From Bradyrhizobium sp. CIAT3101 (GTDB lineage: Bacteria > Pseudomonadota > Alphaproteobacteria > Rhizobiales > Xanthobacteraceae): 64,000 nucleotides of DNA. Within the stretch, counting starts at the first letter, position 1. Each line of letters begins with the position of its first letter. The stretch is from assembly GCF_029714945.1 (NCBI RefSeq), contig NZ_CP121634.1:3865001-3929000 (forward strand), in the 5' to 3' direction. The position numbers and the translations under genes are program-made. Below are positions 56,372 through 64,000 of the stretch, piece after piece. Below the pieces are notes generated by a model. The model was not told the DNA's origin and made no database searches. It saw nothing but the letters and a program-made list of their open reading frames with translations.

Positions 56372-56853
56372 TGTTGAACGCTGCCCTGTCGCAATGGTCG
56401 ATGGACCGCGAGATCGTGATGTCGCGCGTGATCGATGCGCCGCGCGATCTCGTCTTCGAGGCGTGGTCCGATCCCAAGCATCTGCCGCAATGGTTCGGGC
56501 CGAAGGGATTCAAGATCGAGACCTTCGAGATCGACGTGCGCGTCGGCGGCGTCTGGCGCTTCAACATGATCGGACCCGACGGCACGGTCTATCCGAACCG
56601 CATGCGCTTCCTCCGCATCGAGCGGCCGTCGTTCATGGAGATGTACCACGGCGATGACCAGGACGATGACCCCGGCATGTTCCGCTTCACCATCACCTTT
56701 GCCGAGCAGGCCAACGGCAAGACCGTGCTGATGATGCGGCAGCTGGCAGCGAGCACCGAGCAGCGCGATGGCATGATCGGCTTCGGCGCCGTCGAATACG
56801 GCTATCAGACGCTGGACAAGCTTGCGGCCTATGTCGGCGGGCTGAAGAAATAA
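56371..56853 (+). CDS. SRPBCC (AHSA1-like) protein
   Basis: 160 residues, start overlapping the ArsR stop by one base. The helix-grip fold has MSRVIDAPRDLVFEAWSDPK, then HLPQWFGPKGFKIETFEIDV, VGGVWRFNMIGPDGTVYPN and a C-terminal helix GYQTLDKLAAYVGGL. This is the AHSA1/START-like family that binds hydrophobic small molecules. Together with the ArsR partner it forms a sensor-effector pair widespread in soil bacteria. Its function is not known. Confidence 0.92.
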   Translation: MLNAALSQWSMDREIVMSRVIDAPRDLVFEAWSDPKHLPQWFGPKGFKIETFEIDVRVGGVWRFNMIGPDGTVYPNRMRFLRIERPSFMEMYHGDDQDDDPGMFRFTITFAEQANGKTVLMMRQLAASTEQRDGMIGFGAVEYGYQTLDKLAAYVGGLKK

Positions 56854-56930
56854 GGGCCTTGCGTGATTCGGGGGCGCCCTCGACATGGCGTCCCCGAAAT
56901 CAGCCCGAAAAACGCTGGCGCTTCTGCGGA

Positions 56931-57007
56931 TTATGACAGTGCGCAGGCGAATTATGACAGTGCCGTCACGCAGATTTTTGTCGCGCCGTGCTGCTGATTT
57001 ATGACAG
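56931..57007 (+). repeat. Three TTATGACAG direct repeats
   Basis: TTATGACAG at 56931-56939, 56952-56960 and 56999-57007 (periods 21 and 47). Each contains ATGACAG, the reverse complement of a Pho half-site CTGTCAT. The spacing does not fit a Pho box. They lie upstream of the membrane protein at 57052. Confidence 0.5.
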
Positions 57008-57051
57008 AATTGCTACCGTTGGATGTCATATTGACTACAGCGGAGCGATTC

Positions 57052-57894
57052 ATGTTGCAGTGGCAGGCAAGGTCAAATCCCCTTGCGTGGTGGTGGGGGT
57101 CCCTGACGCTTGTCAGTGCGGCGAACATTCTCGTCTGGTTCATGCTGTACCGCGAGTTCTACCCGACCGTCGCGGGCAGCGTCGGCGGCGGCTCGGATAT
57201 CGGGCTCATGTTCCTGCTTTGCGCGGGCTATGTGTTCGGCTGCGCCTTCCGCTCGGTGTTGCCGCGCGCCGACGTACAGCGCATCTGCCTGTTCGACACG
57301 TGGCTGTCGAGTGTTTTCATCGGCCGCACGGTGGCGACCGTGGCCGAGGTCTGCTTCGCCGCGCAATGGGCGATCATCCTGCATCAGCTCGGTCGCATGA
57401 CTGGCGCGGAGACCGCGGTGAACATCGCGCTGGTGATCGTACCGATCATCATCATCGCGGAGTGCTTCTCCTGGTACGCGGTGGTCACCACCAACTTCCT
57501 GTTCAACGCGATCGAGAATTCGCTGTGGGCGGTGACGTTCTTCCTCGCCGGCATCGCACTGTGCCGCCTGATGCCGGAATTCCAGGGCCCGGTGCGCTGG
57601 GCGCTGACCGCCGGCATCGTCGGCATCGCCTGCTTCCTCGCCTTCCTCGTCACCGTCGACGTGCCCATGTATCTCAGCCGCTGGCGGGCCGGTCATGAAG
57701 AGGGTGGCCGGTTCCTCGGCTTCCTCGAAGGCCTGCATGACGTCTCGACGCGCTGGGTGGTGACCCACGACATCGCGCATTGGAAGGGCGAGCTGACCTG
57801 GATGTTCCTGTATTTCAGCGCCGCCGTCTGGTCGAGCCTCGCGCTCTGCGCGCTCTACGCCATGGAAGGCTATCTCACGCGCTATCTCGCCTGA
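57052..57894 (+). CDS. Polytopic inner-membrane protein of unknown function
   Basis: 280 residues from the ATG at 57052, with CGGAG seven bases before; the in-frame ATG at 57001 has no ribosome site. About seven TM helices: WGSLTLVSAANILVWFMLYR, then GLMFLLCAGYVFGCAFRSVL, VATVAEVCFAAQWAIILHQL, ALVIVPIIIIAECFSWYAVV and others. Conserved WF(Y)xREFYP, AECFSWYAVVTTNFLFNAIE and HDIAHWKGELTWMFLYFS, with charged residues in membrane, suggest a transporter or enzyme, but I do not recognise the family. It converges on the binding-protein gene five bases away. Confidence 0.8.
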   Translation: MLQWQARSNPLAWWWGSLTLVSAANILVWFMLYREFYPTVAGSVGGGSDIGLMFLLCAGYVFGCAFRSVLPRADVQRICLFDTWLSSVFIGRTVATVAEVCFAAQWAIILHQLGRMTGAETAVNIALVIVPIIIIAECFSWYAVVTTNFLFNAIENSLWAVTFFLAGIALCRLMPEFQGPVRWALTAGIVGIACFLAFLVTVDVPMYLSRWRAGHEEGGRFLGFLEGLHDVSTRWVVTHDIAHWKGELTWMFLYFSAAVWSSLALCALYAMEGYLTRYLA

Positions 57895-57898
57895 TTGC

Positions 57899-59110
57899 TT
57901 ACTTCCCAACCAGGCCGCACTTGCTGCGGTCGAGCGGGCGGAAGGCCTGATCGGGCGGGATGGTCGCGACCAGCTTGACGAAATCCCACGGACCCTTGGA
58001 TTCCTCCGGTGTCTTGACCTGCACCAGATAGAGATCGTGCACCATGCGCTGGTCCTCGCGGATGCGGCCATTGGTGGTGTAGGCGTCCGCGACCTGCGTC
58101 GCCTTCATCTTCGCCATCACCGTTGCGCTGTCATCGGAGCCGGTGTCCTTCACGGCTTGCAGATAGTGGCGCACGGCAGAATAGACGCCGGCCTGGATCT
58201 GTGACGGCATCGCCTTGCGGCGCGCGTAGAACGCATCGGAGAACTTTCGCGCGGCCGGCGAGACGTCCTCGAAGAACGAGGTGACGATAAGATCGCCGCG
58301 CGTCGCCTTCAGGCCGACGGCTTCGATATCGACGTTCTGGAACGACATCGGCACGATCTTGATGCCCTGGTCGGCGAGGCCGAATTCCTCGGCCTGCTTG
58401 ATCGCGGTGGCGTTATCGCCGGCGACGTTGATCGCGAGGATCTTTGCGCCCGAGGACTGCGCCTGGAGCAGGAACGACGAGTAGTCTGGCGTGCCGAGCT
58501 GGGCCTTGACGCTGCCGGCGACCTTGCCGCCGAGCGCGGCGATACGGTCGCGGGCGGTCGCCTCGATCGAATGGCCGAAGGCGTAATCGCCGGTGATGAA
58601 GAACCACGGCTCCTTGCTGGTTTGCATGACGCCGGAGACAACCGCAGTCGCGGTGGAATAGGCGTCCTGGGTCCACTGCACGCTGCTGGGCGCGCAGGCA
58701 TCGTCAGTGAGCTGGTTGGCCCCGGCGCCGGAGACCAGGAAGATCTTGCCGTTGCCGCGCACCAGCTCCTGCACGGCGAGTGCCGCACCGGAGCTGCCGC
58801 CATCCGCGATCGCCTGCACGCCGTCGCTGAACCATTTTCGTGCGAGCGAGGCCGCGAGGTCCGGCTTGTTCTGGTGGTCGGCCTGCAAGATCTCGATCGG
58901 CTTGCCGTTGATCTTGCCGCCGAACTCCTCCGCTGCCATCCGCGCCGCCTCGACCGAACCCGGGCCCATCGCGGTGGCGAAAATGCCGTTCATGTCGGTG
59001 AGAACGCCGACGCGAATGGCGTCACCCTTGATCTCGGCGCGCGCAGGGGAGCCCGCGAGCGCCAGCGTGGTCAGCAGGATGGCGGTGGATGTCGTGCGGA
59101 TGATGGCCAT
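57899..59110 (-). CDS. LivK-type periplasmic substrate-binding protein (aromatic locus)
   Basis: 403 residues from the ATG at 59110 with AGGAAACG upstream. The signal peptide is MAIIRTTSTAILLTTLALAG. It is a two-lobe Peripla_BP_6 fold with IRVGVLTDMNGIFATAMGPG, WFFITGDYAFGHSIEATARD and GVYSAVRHYLQAVKDTGSDD. This class feeds ABC transporters for branched-chain amino acids and, in rhizobia, aromatic acids. No permease or ATPase genes are in the window. It lies 41 bases downstream of the FAH gene in the aromatic operon, so an aromatic acid ligand is likely. Confidence 0.93.
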   Translation of the reverse strand: MAIIRTTSTAILLTTLALAGSPARAEIKGDAIRVGVLTDMNGIFATAMGPGSVEAARMAAEEFGGKINGKPIEILQADHQNKPDLAASLARKWFSDGVQAIADGGSSGAALAVQELVRGNGKIFLVSGAGANQLTDDACAPSSVQWTQDAYSTATAVVSGVMQTSKEPWFFITGDYAFGHSIEATARDRIAALGGKVAGSVKAQLGTPDYSSFLLQAQSSGAKILAINVAGDNATAIKQAEEFGLADQGIKIVPMSFQNVDIEAVGLKATRGDLIVTSFFEDVSPAARKFSDAFYARRKAMPSQIQAGVYSAVRHYLQAVKDTGSDDSATVMAKMKATQVADAYTTNGRIREDQRMVHDLYLVQVKTPEESKGPWDFVKLVATIPPDQAFRPLDRSKCGLVGK

Positions 59111-59151
59111 GGCGTTTCCTGATTTTATCGTTGATGGATCGGGCGCGGTGG

Positions 59152-60003
59152 TCAGGCCGCCTCGGCAATGACCTCGTTGCGCAAGATGCCGATGCCGGAG
59201 ATTTCGACCTCGACGGTATCGCCGGGGCGCATCCACAGTGGCGGCGTGCGCTTGAGGCCGACGCCGCCCGGTGTGCCCGTGACGATGACGTCGCCGGGGA
59301 CGAGCGGGCAGATCGTTGAGATGTAGGCGATGAGCTCGGGGATGGCGGTGATCAGCAGATCCGTCGTCGTGTTCTGCACGACGGTGCCGTTCAAGCGGGT
59401 CTGAAGGGTGAGCTTCGACGGATCGGGGATCTCGTCCGTCGTCACCAGCCACGGGCCGAAGCTTCCACTCTCCGCAAAGGTCTTGCCGGAGAGGAACTGG
59501 CTGGTGTGACGCTGCCAGTCGCGGACGCTGCCCTCGTTGTAGCAGGCATAGCCGGCGATATGGTCGAGCGCACGGCTCGCGGGAATGTGGCGGCCCTGCT
59601 TGCCGATGACGAGCGCGAGTTCGCCCTCATAGTCGAAGTCGTCGCTCACCGCAGGCTTCAAGATGGGCTGAAGATGGCCGACCTGGCTGCAGGGGAAGCG
59701 AACGAACAGCGCCGGCTTCTCGGTCACGGTGCGGCCGGTTTCGGCGACATGATCTCGATAGTTCAGGCCGACACAGATGATCTTGCCGGGATCGGGAATG
59801 ACGGGGGCGAAGCTGATGGCGTCGAGAGGATGATCGGGCGACGAGGATGCGATCAGCTTTGCCGCCTCGGCGATGCGGCCCGCCTCAAGCAACTGCCGCA
59901 GGGTGGTGCAGGGGGCCATGCGTGTGCCGAGATCGACGACGCCATTGTCCTTGACGGCTCCGAAGGAGGCGCGCCCGTTGGCGATGAAAGAGAGCAGCTT
60001 CAT
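59152..60003 (-). CDS. Fumarylacetoacetate hydrolase family protein
   Basis: 283 residues. The FAH fold has IICVGLNYRDHVAETGRTVT, then FDYEGELALVIGKQGRHIPA (metal-binding Glu in YEGELA), WLVTTDEIPDPSKL and GDVIVTGTPGGVGLKRTPPL, the last being the family signature. It cleaves or hydrates acylpyruvates such as fumarylpyruvate or 2-oxohept-3-enedioate in ring-cleavage pathways. It lies 24 bases downstream of the FAD hydroxylase gene, so the same operon. Likely role: hydrolysis of the ring-cleavage product made downstream of that hydroxylase. Confidence 0.95.
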   Translation of the reverse strand: MKLLSFIANGRASFGAVKDNGVVDLGTRMAPCTTLRQLLEAGRIAEAAKLIASSSPDHPLDAISFAPVIPDPGKIICVGLNYRDHVAETGRTVTEKPALFVRFPCSQVGHLQPILKPAVSDDFDYEGELALVIGKQGRHIPASRALDHIAGYACYNEGSVRDWQRHTSQFLSGKTFAESGSFGPWLVTTDEIPDPSKLTLQTRLNGTVVQNTTTDLLITAIPELIAYISTICPLVPGDVIVTGTPGGVGLKRTPPLWMRPGDTVEVEISGIGILRNEVIAEAA

Positions 60004-60027
60004 GAGATATCCCTGAGGTTTGTTCGG

Positions 60028-61524
60028 TCAGGCCGCGGACGGCACGTGGGTTGGAGGCATGATGGTGGCGACGAGCCTGTCGAGCTCGGCATCATCGCGG
60101 GCGGTGCCGCGGACGTAGCGGTCGGGACGAACCAGCGCGGCGGTGATGCCGTGCTGGCGCAGCCAGGGTCCGATACCTTCGGCATCGTCGCTGGTCAGAA
60201 TTTTGATCCCGGCCTGCGAAAGCGCGGGACGTGCCGCGCTCTCGACAAGGAGCACGTGGCTGTAGCCGATGAGGTCGTCGCTGCGGGCGCCGTTCTCGAG
60301 CTTGAATTGCGGCGCGAGATGTCCGGTGAGCGGGAGGTCGCCAAGCGCGAGCCCGGGGCCGAGCAGGGGCTTTTTCACCTCAAGCTTGACCGGCGCATTC
60401 TCGCGCGCTTCACCGGCGGCAAGGCCGGCTTCGATCGCCTTGGTGTTGATGACGCCGCCCAAGCGAATGGCGAGCTCGATGAATTCGCGTACATGCGGCC
60501 CGCGCTCGCTCTGATAGGTGTCGAGCAGATCGGGCGATGCGCCCCCGCGAATGATGCTCGCGAGTTTCCAGGCGAGATTGGCGGCATCGCGGATGCCGGC
60601 GCACATGCCCTGGCCGAGGAAGGGCGGGGTCTGGTGCGCGGAATCGCCGGCAAGCAGCAGCCGGCCGTTGCGCCATTGCTGCGCGATGACGGAATGAAAG
60701 GTGTAGACCGCGGCGCGCTCGAGCTCCGCATCGTCGGGCGTGATCCAGCGCGACAACAACTCCCAGACTTTTGCCGGCTGCGCGACGTCGTTCGAATCCT
60801 CGTCCGGACGAACCGTGATCTCCCAGCGCCGCCGTGTGCCGGTGCCACGGACATAGGTCGCCGGTCGGTGCGGATCACAATGCTGGATGCTATAGTCGCC
60901 GAGGTCGTCGCGGGCGCGCTTGAGCAGCACGTCGACCACCAGCCAGCGCTCATGGAAACCGAGATCGTCCATCCCGGACCCCATGAAGCGGCGGACGAGA
61001 GAGCGTGCGCCATCACAGCCGATCACATAGCCGGCGCGGACCTCGCTGAGTTTGCCGCTGGAAAGATCCTCGTAGCGGACGCGCACCCCACGCTCGTCCT
61101 GATCGAGCGCGAAGACATCGCAGCGGCTGCGCAAGCTGACATGCGGCCAGCGCGCAAGGCCGCCGATCAGTTGATCCTCCAGGGTGGGCTGATGGAAACG
61201 ATAGCTGAGATTCCAGCCCATCTGCGTCAGCGTCTGCGGCCGCGACCAGTCCAGCAGCATCTTGCCGTCGGCGTCGAGAAACAGCATGCCGGGGCTCAGG
61301 GTGACGTGCGGCAGGATCGCGTCCGCAAGACCGATGGTCTGGAATATGCGCATGCATTCGTCGTCGAAATGCACCGCGCGCGGCAGATGATAGGTCCGCG
61401 CCTCGCGCTCCAGCACCAGCGTCCGCAGGCCGCAGAGGCCGAGCAGATTGGCAAGCGTCGCGCCGACCGGGCCACGGCCGACGATCACGACGTCGAATTC
61501 CTCGGGGGCGGATTTGTCCTGCAT
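60028..61524 (-). CDS. FAD-dependent aromatic hydroxylase (MhpA-like)
   Basis: 498 residues. FAD-binding GxGxxG motif VVIVGRGPVGATLANLLGLC (13-32), the DG motif VIGCDGARSLVRR (about 165) and GDSAHQTPPFLGQGMCAGIR (about 285), which is the GD motif of class A flavoprotein monooxygenases. The whole resembles 3-(3-hydroxyphenyl)propionate 2-hydroxylase MhpA, which uses NADH and O2 to make a catechol. First gene of a three-gene operon with FAH and a binding protein. An 11-bp dyad lies about 50 bases upstream of the start. Substrate inferred only from family. Confidence 0.93.
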   Translation of the reverse strand: MQDKSAPEEFDVVIVGRGPVGATLANLLGLCGLRTLVLEREARTYHLPRAVHFDDECMRIFQTIGLADAILPHVTLSPGMLFLDADGKMLLDWSRPQTLTQMGWNLSYRFHQPTLEDQLIGGLARWPHVSLRSRCDVFALDQDERGVRVRYEDLSSGKLSEVRAGYVIGCDGARSLVRRFMGSGMDDLGFHERWLVVDVLLKRARDDLGDYSIQHCDPHRPATYVRGTGTRRRWEITVRPDEDSNDVAQPAKVWELLSRWITPDDAELERAAVYTFHSVIAQQWRNGRLLLAGDSAHQTPPFLGQGMCAGIRDAANLAWKLASIIRGGASPDLLDTYQSERGPHVREFIELAIRLGGVINTKAIEAGLAAGEARENAPVKLEVKKPLLGPGLALGDLPLTGHLAPQFKLENGARSDDLIGYSHVLLVESAARPALSQAGIKILTSDDAEGIGPWLRQHGITAALVRPDRYVRGTARDDAELDRLVATIMPPTHVPSAA

Positions 61525-61571
61525 GGGGCTATCTCTTCCCCAAGCGGTGCCATCTCTTCAACGGCGCCGCG

Positions 61572-61598
61572 CCGAGTGTCCGTCCAGCGGACACTCGG
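61572..61598. promoter_or_regulatory. Strong dyad CCGAGTGTCCG-N5-CGGACACTCGG
   Basis: Perfect 11-bp arms with a 5-base centre (TCCAG), 48 bases upstream of the hydroxylase ATG and about 100 upstream of the TetR gene. GTGTCCG/CGGACAC-type dyads are typical of TetR-family operators. Placement suits repression of the hydroxylase operon. It could also form a leader hairpin. Confidence 0.8.
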
Positions 61599-61662
61599 CT
61601 CGCTGACGCCCCGGCGGGACAAGCGTGCGCGGGATCGGGGCTTGCAATGGGCCAGCGACGAG

Positions 61663-61684
61663 TATATGTACATATGAACATATA
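61663..61684. promoter_or_regulatory. AT-rich dyad TATATGT-N8-ACATATA at the TetR start
   Basis: Perfect 7-bp arms TATATGT and ACATATA with spacer ACATATGA, in otherwise GC-rich DNA, ending 11 bases before the TetR ATG. Probably an autoregulatory operator or the -10 region of the TetR promoter. Confidence 0.65.
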
Positions 61685-61695
61685 TGCAGGTGGTG

Positions 61696-62355
61696 ATGGC
61701 GAAGGCCAGGAAGAGTGCTGTGCCGGCGCGCCCGAGAGGGCGGCGGAGCAAGGATATGCCGGATGGTCGCCAGGCGCTCCTGGCGGCGGCCACCCACGCG
61801 TTTGCCTGCCATGGTTTCGATGGCGCAGATCTGCGCAGCGTTGCCGCTGCCGCCAAGGTCAGCGCCAATCTGGTTCGCGTTCACTTCGGCAACAAGGCGG
61901 CGCTCTGGGAGGCTTGCCTGGATCGGGTGGTGTCGATCGGGCTTCCCGCCATGGCCGGCGTGCAGAAGATCGCCTGCGATTCTGCCCGCCCGCTGGGAGA
62001 ACGGCTTCGCGGCGTGATCACCGAGATCGCTGCCTTCTATGCTGCGCATCCGGATGTCAGGGATTTCGTCCTTCGGCATGCCACGGACGCGCCGGAGCGG
62101 GCCGTACTGGTGCTGGATCGGCTTCTGCATCCCGCCTACGCGACGGTTCGCGAGCTGTTTTCCGCAGGCATTGAAGCAGGCATCATCCGCAGTCGCCATC
62201 CGGCGTTGTTTTTCGCTCTGCTCAATGCCGCGCTGAACCAGCCGCCAGCGTTTCCGATGCTGCTCAATCGCATCGCGCCGGAGATCGATCCAGAAACCTC
62301 TCGCGATCTGCTGATCGAGACGACCATCGCGACGTTTCTTCACCTTCCACGATGA
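61696..62355 (+). CDS. TetR-family regulator
   Basis: 219 residues from the ATG at 61696 (an ATG at 61684 lies within the dyad). The basic N-terminus is followed by the TetR HTH (about 20-66): ALLAAATHAFACHGFDGADL, then VAAAAKVSANLVRVHFGNKA. The C-terminal ligand domain has VITEIAAFYAAHPDVRDFVL, and NAALNQPPAFPMLLNRI resembles TetR_C of the CecR/RutR type. It is divergent from the aromatic operon, with two dyads in the 160-base gap, so it probably represses that operon and itself, relieved by an aromatic compound. Confidence 0.92.
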   Translation: MAKARKSAVPARPRGRRSKDMPDGRQALLAAATHAFACHGFDGADLRSVAAAAKVSANLVRVHFGNKAALWEACLDRVVSIGLPAMAGVQKIACDSARPLGERLRGVITEIAAFYAAHPDVRDFVLRHATDAPERAVLVLDRLLHPAYATVRELFSAGIEAGIIRSRHPALFFALLNAALNQPPAFPMLLNRIAPEIDPETSRDLLIETTIATFLHLPR

Positions 62356-62398
62356 TGCTGGATGGCATCGCCCGCCTCGCTGAAATCCCAACCTGAGA

Positions 62399-62671
62399 GT
62401 GAGTCCCACGAAATTTCGTCTTGTTCTTGCCTTGCTGACGGCAATGATCACGCCGGCCCTTGCTCAGTCCGGGCCGAGCGAGGCTGACCAGCGGCAAGCC
62501 TGCATGGGAGATGCTCTTCGGCTTTGCGCCGCCTACGTTCCCGACCGCGCCCAGATCAGGAGTTGCATGGCGGCTCAGCGCGATCAGCTCAGTCCGCAAT
62601 GCCGCGTTGTCTTTGATGCGTCCTCCCAGGCCTTGAATTCGCAGCGGCGTGCCGGATCCAAGATCCCGTAG
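62399..62671 (+). CDS. Small secreted Cys-rich protein
   Basis: 90 residues using GTG at 62399; ribosome site weak. The signal peptide (about 1-22) ends ALAQ. The mature part has four cysteines (QACMGDALRLC, IRSCMAA, SPQCRV) in a CxxxxxxxC plus C...C array typical of small rhizobial secreted proteins with SEADQ(R)xACxxDAxRLC. They probably form two disulfides. It lies between the TetR gene and the second binding protein. The 62672-62926 interval shows no further gene or clear element. Confidence 0.7.
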   Translation: MSPTKFRLVLALLTAMITPALAQSGPSEADQRQACMGDALRLCAAYVPDRAQIRSCMAAQRDQLSPQCRVVFDASSQALNSQRRAGSKIP

Positions 62672-62926
62672 AAGGCGCGCTGGGACTCGATCGAGATAGC
62701 GGCCGCCGTCTCGCGCAGTGATGCCACCGCTTCAACGGCGCCGGCCGAAGCGTCCGCCCAGCGGATGGGGGATCATCGGGACACGAGATCTCACTGTCGG
62801 CCTGCTGTCCGCCAGCCGGACAACTCGGCGATAGCGCTACGCGCCGCGGGCTCATTTTGGCTAGGGAAGGGTCAAAGGCAATAAAATGCAGGCTGCCCAC
62901 CAGGCGGCCGGCGGGAGGAGAGAGCT

Positions 62927-64000
62927 ATGCCGCGATCTGTGCTGGGCGTGTGCCTTGCGATGCAATTGTTTGTGGCACCAGGCTTTGCCGCCGATATCAA
63001 TGTCGGGATCATCCTGTCGGCGACGGGACCTGCCGCCGCAATTGGCAACGCCGAGCGGAACGGCACGATTTTCGGCCCGACAGAGATTGCCGGCAAAAAG
63101 GTCAACTATCTCTTCCTCGACGAGGCTTCCGACAGCACGGCGGCGGTTGCTGCGCTGCGTAAGCTATATCAGGAGAGCAAGATCGACATCCTGGTCGGGC
63201 CGACCTCGACTCCAGGCTCATTTGCCGCGATCGATCCGGCGGTCGAGTACAAACTGCCGGTGATCACGCTCGCGCCTGTCAACGCGCTGGTCGCCCCGGT
63301 CGATGCCAGGCGGCGCTGGATCTTCAAGACCACGACCAATGACGATCACGAGGCGACGCCGCTGTTTGCGAATATGAAGAAGACCGGCGTGAAGAAGCTC
63401 GCGCTGATCGGCTTTGGCGACTCCTATGGCGATGCCTGGAGCAAGGTCAGCGCCGATATGTGCAAGGCCGCAGGGATCGAGCTCGTCGGCGATGAGAAAT
63501 ATGCACGGACGGACACCACGGTGGTTGGGCAGATCCTGAAGATCATGGCGGCTGGGCCGGATGCGGTTCTGATTGCTGCCTCGGGTGCGCCAGCGGCCCT
63601 TCCGTTGCTGCAGCTGCGGGAGAAGGGCTATGAGGGCCAGATCTATGGCACGCTCGGCGCCACATTCGGCGACTTCCGCAAGCTGACCGGCGCGCAGGGC
63701 GAGGGCATTTTCGTGCCACTGAGCCCGGCGGTCGGCGCCGCGTCCTTCCCGGACGACTATCCCGCGAAGAAGGCAGCGCTTGAGTTCATCCAGCGCTACG
63801 AGGCCAAGTTCGGACCCGGGAGCCGCAACATCTTTGCAGGCTCGGCCTACGACGCAGTGATCTTGATCGAGCGTGCGGTACCTGCGGCATTGAAGACGGG
63901 AGAGCCCGGAACCGCGGAATTTCGCGAGGGTCTGCGGAGCGCGATCGAGGGGCTCAAGGGCATCGCCGGGTCGCGCGGTGTCTACAATTACGGGCCGAAC
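62927..64000 (+). CDS. LivK-type periplasmic substrate-binding protein, cut by the right edge
   Basis: 358 codons are visible to the window end, with no stop. GGGAGGAGAGAG precedes the ATG. The signal peptide (about 1-23) ends FAA. The two-lobe domain has INVGIILSATGPAAAIGNAE, then VNYLFLDEASDSTAAVAALR, KIDILVGPTSTPGSFAAIDP, LALIGFGDSYGDAWSKVSAD and QIYGTLGATFGDFRKLTGAQ. This matches Peripla_BP_6 proteins that bind aromatic acids in Rhizobiales better than leucine. With the 57899 gene it makes two binding proteins in one aromatic locus; permease genes may lie beyond 64000. Confidence 0.92.
   Translation, partial: MPRSVLGVCLAMQLFVAPGFAADINVGIILSATGPAAAIGNAERNGTIFGPTEIAGKKVNYLFLDEASDSTAAVAALRKLYQESKIDILVGPTSTPGSFAAIDPAVEYKLPVITLAPVNALVAPVDARRRWIFKTTTNDDHEATPLFANMKKTGVKKLALIGFGDSYGDAWSKVSADMCKAAGIELVGDEKYARTDTTVVGQILKIMAAGPDAVLIAASGAPAALPLLQLREKGYEGQIYGTLGATFGDFRKLTGAQGEGIFVPLSPAVGAASFPDDYPAKKAALEFIQRYEAKFGPGSRNIFAGSAYDAVILIERAVPAALKTGEPGTAEFREGLRSAIEGLKGIAGSRGVYNYGPN

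Noticed and set aside
56931..57007. Pho box upstream of the 57052 gene
   Set aside because: ATGACAG half-sites are present, but spacings of 21 and 47 do not give the required 11-base period.
59111..59452. N-terminal extension of the LivK-type protein
   Set aside because: It would overlap the FAH gene and precede a clear signal peptide at 59110 with AGGAAACG.
59506..61677. 723-codon open frame on the plus strand
   Set aside because: Antisense to the FAH and hydroxylase genes; it has no recognisable domain.

Overview
The window is GC-rich, densely coded chromosomal DNA. It looks like a Bradyrhizobium-type alphaproteobacterium. Four things point there: many short, cysteine-poor secreted proteins with Gly/Tyr/Pro-rich tails; a FixK/FNR-type box; many intergenic palindromic repeats of the kinds seen in Bradyrhizobium genomes; and a mix of aromatic and fatty-acid catabolic modules with branched-chain-amino-acid-type binding proteins. 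I see no insertion sequence, integrase, phage gene, CRISPR array or replication origin. The only RNA gene found is a tRNA-Arg(TCG).

Layout. 1-9.4 kb: housekeeping and accessory singles (glutathione S-transferase, two alpha/beta hydrolases, an ArsR regulator, NIPSNAP, ABM and PEP-mutase-like genes, a Tat-signal His/Trp/Arg-rich small protein). 9.5-16.7 kb: a TRIC-type channel, a triple-heme cytochrome c and a fused indolepyruvate:ferredoxin oxidoreductase of 1163 residues. 17.1-22.7 kb: a co-directional acyl-CoA module (thiolase, DUF35 zinc-ribbon partner, MaoC hydratase, MFE-2-like SDR), then a DHDPS-like aldolase and a Nudix hydrolase. 22.8-29.4 kb: a DMT transporter, an orphan PAS/PAS histidine kinase, a GrlR-like protein, a glyoxalase-fold protein and small envelope proteins. 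29.5-36.7 kb: the tRNA, an AraC regulator, a small CPAC protein behind a FixK-like box, small secreted proteins, a ClpP-like exported protein, a Lys/Ala-rich histone-H1-like protein and a photolyase that appears to start at CTG. 36.8-42.7 kb: a chemoreceptor, a 1-Cys peroxiredoxin and a phosphodiesterase/phosphatase preceded by a near-perfect Pho box.

43.2-50.6 kb is the most unusual part. A LuxR-type HTH protein and a MacA/MacB-type exporter operon point left. A FixJ-type response regulator and five consecutive small exported proteins point right. The five proteins are built from curlin-like Q-x-G-x-x-N repeats. No csgG, csgE or csgF homologue is present nearby, so this is a candidate non-canonical functional-amyloid (curli-like) locus.

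50.7-57.9 kb: small secreted proteins, a GNAT acetyltransferase, an SDR lacking the YxxxK catalytic pair, an outer-membrane beta-barrel, a class C beta-lactamase-fold hydrolase divergent from an ArsR/AHSA1 pair with two matching operators, and a membrane protein. 57.9-64 kb: an aromatic-degradation locus. A FAD hydroxylase, an FAH-family hydrolase and a periplasmic binding protein lie on the minus strand, divergent from a TetR regulator with two strong dyads between them. A second binding protein runs off the right edge. All functions are inferred from sequence reading alone; no database search was run.
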